Assembly: GCA_947311645.1 (NCBI GenBank) | Contig: CAMZKZ010000031.1 | Span: 1 to 9,454, forward strand | DNA from: an uncultured Candidatus Altimarinota bacterium | GTDB lineage: Bacteria; Patescibacteriota; Gracilibacteria; CAIRYL01 | Direction of reading: 5' to 3' | Length of the DNA stretch: 9,454 bases | Shown: positions 6,658 through 9,454 of the stretch, piece by piece | Layout of the letters: each line of letters begins with the position of its first letter | Numbering within the stretch: position 1 is the stretch's first letter | Notes under the pieces: model-generated | What the model was told of the DNA's origin: nothing | What the model saw: only the letters and a program-made list of their open reading frames with translations | The model's database searches: none | Program-made: the position numbers and the translations under genes

Positions 6658-8358
6658 TTGACATTTACACATAATACTTCACAGGGAAAAGAGGAAACCT
6701 TTAATGCAATAAACGAAATAAATCGTGAGTTTAAAGAACGCGAAATTCAACAAAAAGCACAAACTCTAGGATTACAGTATATAAACCTAGAAAAAGTACC
6801 AATAAATAACGATTTTCTTCGAATTATTTCAAAAAAAGAATCATACTCTGCACGCAGTATTGTTTTTTTTCAAATTGGAAAACATATAAAAATTGCAACA
6901 ACTACCCCTCGAAACAAAAAAACGCGACAACTTTTTGCAAAACTTAAAAAACAAGGATACCAAATAGAAACAAAACTTTGCTCAAAAGAATCACTTTCTC
7001 TTGCACAAAAACACTACGATAAAATAAAAATAATAGATACTTCTGTAGAAGAAATACAAAAACAAACACTACAACAAGCAGAAAATATAACAGACGAACT
7101 AAACGATATAAAACTTCTTGGTGAAAAATTTTCAACAATAAAAGCAGACCTTGCCCTTGCTATTCTCAACAGAACAGCTCTTCAGCTTAATGCTTCAGAT
7201 ATACATATAGAATCTCTTAGCACAACGACACAAATACGCGCCAGAATCGACGGAACACTCCGAATACTCTTTGAAATAGACACACAAACCGCAAAAAACA
7301 TTACACGACAAATAAAATTTAATGCACACATTGCTTCAAATACTGTAGGACTTCCTGCCGATGGACAATTTTCATTTCCTCTCAACAACAGAAAAATAAA
7401 AATTCGAGTTTCTATTCTTCCCAGCAACAAAGGAGAAAGTATTGTTTTACGATACCTTGACCCAAAAAAAAATGATATAAAACTTGAAAACCTTGGATTT
7501 TCCAAAAACAATAATAAAAAAATAGAAAAACTTCTTACCTATAATGAAGGACTCATTATTACAACTGGACCAACAGGATCTGGAAAAACAACAAGTTTAT
7601 ATGCAATGCTCAAAAATATAAACTCTCCAGAAAAGAAAATTATAACACTTGAAAACCCTGTTGAATACGAAATAGAAGGAATAACACAAAGTTCTATCAA
7701 CAACGAAAAAGGCTACGATTTTCAAGAAGGACTCAAAAACTGCCTTCGACAAGATCCTGATATAATTCTTTTAGGAGAAATTAGAGATAAAAATACAGCA
7801 GAAACAGCACTTCAAGCTGCAATGACTGGACATCTTGTACTTTCAACACTTCATACAAATTCTGCAGTAGACAGTATCGTCAGACTTAAAAACCTCAATA
7901 TTCCTCCATACCTTATAAACTCAAGCCTTAAGGGGATAATCGCACAACGACTTGTACGAAAACCATGTCCACATTGTCTCGAAAAAAAAGAGTTTACAGC
8001 AGAAGAACTCAATACTATTCAAGCAATATTATCAGAATACATTCAAGACAACTTCGACAGATTAGACAATATAAAAAAACACTATTTTACAGGAAAAGGG
8101 TGCGAAAAATGCGGATATACACGATACAAAGGAAGAAGTGTTATTAGTGAAGTAATTATTCTCGACAAAACAATACAAACGCTTATCAACAAAGAAAACT
8201 CTAAACAAGAAATTGTACAATACCTTCAATCCCAAAAACATAAATTTCTTGCCTACGATGCCGCACTCAAAATCATAAAAGGGGAGTCTGATATTCAAGA
8301 AGTAATTCGAGTATTGGGAATAGAATTTTCTCCACAAGAAATCATAAATACCATTTAA
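6658..8358 (+). CDS. pilB: Type IV pilus assembly / type II secretion ATPase (PilB/GspE family)
   Basis: This cytoplasmic hexameric ATPase would power pilus extension. Residues about 20-120 fit the GspE/MshE N-terminal domain (INREFKEREIQQKAQTLGL, then YINLEKVPI). The ATPase core shows ASDIHIE (179-185), RIDGTLR (196-202), Walker A GPTGSGKTT (304-312), the Asp box LENPVEYE (331-338), Walker B DPDIILLGEIRD (366-377) and the His box TGHLVLSTLHTN (390-401). Two CxxC pairs (437/440 and 482/485) form the zinc site typical of PilB/GspE and absent from PilT. The 566 aa length is normal. The start is uncertain: there is no in-frame ATG before residue 316, and TGA at 6622 closes the frame upstream. 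TTG 6658 is the best choice, lacks a Shine-Dalgarno, and lies just after a long T-run where an indel could hide a different start. PilB and GspE cannot be separated here; pili are the common case in CPR. Confidence 0.95.
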   Translation: MTFTHNTSQGKEETFNAINEINREFKEREIQQKAQTLGLQYINLEKVPINNDFLRIISKKESYSARSIVFFQIGKHIKIATTTPRNKKTRQLFAKLKKQGYQIETKLCSKESLSLAQKHYDKIKIIDTSVEEIQKQTLQQAENITDELNDIKLLGEKFSTIKADLALAILNRTALQLNASDIHIESLSTTTQIRARIDGTLRILFEIDTQTAKNITRQIKFNAHIASNTVGLPADGQFSFPLNNRKIKIRVSILPSNKGESIVLRYLDPKKNDIKLENLGFSKNNNKKIEKLLTYNEGLIITTGPTGSGKTTSLYAMLKNINSPEKKIITLENPVEYEIEGITQSSINNEKGYDFQEGLKNCLRQDPDIILLGEIRDKNTAETALQAAMTGHLVLSTLHTNSAVDSIVRLKNLNIPPYLINSSLKGIIAQRLVRKPCPHCLEKKEFTAEELNTIQAILSEYIQDNFDRLDNIKKHYFTGKGCEKCGYTRYKGRSVISEVIILDKTIQTLINKENSKQEIVQYLQSQKHKFLAYDAALKIIKGESDIQEVIRVLGIEFSPQEIINTI

Positions 8359-8388
8359 AACAATAGAAAAAAGCAATACTATAAAGAT

Positions 8389-9384
8389 ATGAACAATAAC
8401 AACGATTTTCTTCGGCAATTCTTTAAAGAACAAAACATCTTTCAACATGATGATACTCTTCCTGAACCACAAGAAGAAAATACAAAGAACCATGAAGAAG
8501 AAATTTTTACGACTCCAGAAAAAAAAGAGTTTTGCTCACACAAAGAAATAAATCTAAAAACACTCTTTCAACAAATAGAACAAAAAAAAATAACACTACA
8601 AAAAATTGCTCAAACACAAACAGCAGAACACAAAACAGAAAAAACAGAAAAAACAAAACAAAAAGAGAAAATAAAACCTGAAATAACAACAAAAGACACA
8701 GAAGAACTTGCAAGAGCAGAAGAAAAAACTAAAGAAAAAGTTAAAGAGAAAATTAAAGAGAAAGAGAAAAAAAGAGAATCACACACACTTATTCAAAAAC
8801 CAACCCCATTTCAAACACAATGGAACCCAACACACACCACTCCACACCACAAAAAAAACAAAAAGAGTATAAAAAATACCACAAGTTTTTCTACAAATTT
8901 TAAAAAATTCAAAAAATTCAAAGAACAAACAGAAGTAAAAAAAGAAGTAAAAAGAGAAACAATAGATGAAAACATTTCATTCACAGAAATTATTCAAGAA
9001 AAAAATAGAGTAAAACTTGAAAACATACTGGGAAGTCAACACAGAGGACATGGAAAAAATAGACTCTCACGAATTACTTTCAACAACGGAAAACAAAAAG
9101 AGTATATTCTCGACCTTTGGGAAACACACCCAAACCGATACTCAAACCATGATCAAAAACCTCAAACAAAACAAACACAACCCCTTGAAAAACAAAGAAA
9201 AAAACAAGAGTTTTTAAAAAAAACTATACAATATTTTTCTTCTGTGTCTTCTTTCTTTTCTCAAAAATCAAAAAACACACATGATTTTTTACAGAAATCT
9301 TTTAAAAACACTACTCAAAACATTCTCTTTTTTTCTTTCGTTCTGTTGTGTATTGAGAATAAAAATCGAGAATGTTTTGAGTAG
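8389..9384 (+). CDS. Lys/Glu-rich protein with C-terminal hydrophobic segment; 3' end probably chimeric
   Basis: I do not recognise a family. The gene starts 30 bp after the pilus ATPase stop with no clear promoter, so it is probably in the same operon and may serve the pilus machinery (inference). Residues 1-60 are polar and acidic. Residues about 60-130 are low-complexity KEK/KTE repeats, probably helical or coiled. Residues about 195-250 look like a small folded part (FTEIIQEKNRVKLENILG, then RITFNNGKQKEYILDLW). Residues 270-310 are basic and lead into a hydrophobic stretch NILFFSFVLLCI (311-322), a likely membrane helix that breaks off after about 12 residues. The last few codons come from the start of the right arm of a terminal inverted repeat, so the printed TAG and the final residues are suspect. 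The real protein probably continues through the membrane. Lys, Thr, Gln and His are unusually abundant, in line with the A/C-rich plus strand. Confidence 0.65.
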   Translation: MNNNNDFLRQFFKEQNIFQHDDTLPEPQEENTKNHEEEIFTTPEKKEFCSHKEINLKTLFQQIEQKKITLQKIAQTQTAEHKTEKTEKTKQKEKIKPEITTKDTEELARAEEKTKEKVKEKIKEKEKKRESHTLIQKPTPFQTQWNPTHTTPHHKKNKKSIKNTTSFSTNFKKFKKFKEQTEVKKEVKRETIDENISFTEIIQEKNRVKLENILGSQHRGHGKNRLSRITFNNGKQKEYILDLWETHPNRYSNHDQKPQTKQTQPLEKQRKKQEFLKKTIQYFSSVSSFFSQKSKNTHDFLQKSFKNTTQNILFFSFVLLCIENKNRECFE

Positions 9385-9454
9385 TGTTTTTAAAAGATTT
9401 CTGTAAAAAGTCATGTGTGTTTTTTGATTTTTGAGAAAAGAAAGAAGACACAGA
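9241..9454. repeat. 87-bp near-perfect terminal inverted repeat with 40-nt spacer
   Basis: Left arm 9241-9327 is the reverse complement of right arm 9368-9454, with one mismatch (T at 9285 against G at 9410, a G-U pair in RNA). The spacer is 9328-9367. The right arm ends exactly at the window edge, so the repeat may extend further. GAGAAT occurs just before the junction (9355-9360) and again at the start of the right arm (9368-9373). The structure overlaps the 3' part of a coding sequence and interrupts its membrane segment. It looks like an inverted (snap-back) chimera at a contig end rather than a functional hairpin. Confidence 0.95.

Noticed and set aside
8062..8493. Minus-strand 143-codon open frame across the end of pilB
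   Set aside because: It is antisense to the zinc-site and C-terminal coding region of a clearly real PilB/GspE gene. Its Phe/Val-rich hydrophobic composition is what the reverse of A/C-rich coding DNA yields.
1..9384. Alternative genetic code (UGA as glycine, as in some Gracilibacteria and Absconditabacteria)
   Set aside because: No in-frame TGA occurs in any of the conserved genes, Gly is written mainly GGA, and CGA stands at conserved Arg positions in SLH repeats and PilB. UGA may simply be unused here; the window cannot tell.
9241..9454. Intrinsic terminator or hairpin telomere
   Set aside because: The 87-bp stem is far longer than an intrinsic terminator and contains coding sequence. 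A closed hairpin telomere would give a nearly perfect centre, not a 40-nt unpaired spacer.

Overview
The window is AT-rich, and most of its genes have no recognisable Shine-Dalgarno sequence. It carries genes typical of a small-genome Patescibacteria (CPR) bacterium: an SLH-domain surface protein, a PilB/GspE-type pilus ATPase, a GT4-like glycosyltransferase and a PEGA-like membrane protein. The Gracilibacteria/Peregrinibacteria side of CPR is a plausible home, but that is inference. The standard code fits. CGA stands at conserved Arg positions, no in-frame TGA interrupts the conserved genes, and the native stops seen are all TAA.

Layout. Positions 1-2191 (minus) hold a large secreted S-layer-homology protein that runs off the left edge. 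Positions 2192-2716 are a non-coding interval that probably contains the end of the upstream operon and a structured leader for the S-layer gene. Positions 2717-5052 (minus) hold cysteinyl-tRNA synthetase (cysS), translationally coupled by a TAATG overlap to a membrane-anchored PEGA-like protein. Positions 5053-5121 are a short divergent promoter region. The plus-strand genes are a glycosyltransferase with an internal VDK-type repeat (5122-6546), a PilB/GspE ATPase with a probable non-ATG start (6658-8358), and a Lys/Glu-rich protein with a C-terminal hydrophobic segment (from 8389).

The last 214 bases form an 87-bp, nearly perfect inverted repeat around a 40-nt spacer. It cuts into the hydrophobic segment of the last gene and ends exactly at the window edge. 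The likeliest explanation is an inverted chimera at a contig end, so the printed 3' end and stop of that gene should not be trusted.

Functionally, the S-layer protein, the PEGA-like protein, the glycosyltransferase and the pilus ATPase all point to the cell surface; cysS is housekeeping. I did not find a convincing undescribed system. The more interesting signals are the strand-dependent base composition, exclusive CGA use for Arg in the S-layer gene, the structured S-layer leader, a clustered 7-mer in cysS, and the terminal palindrome.
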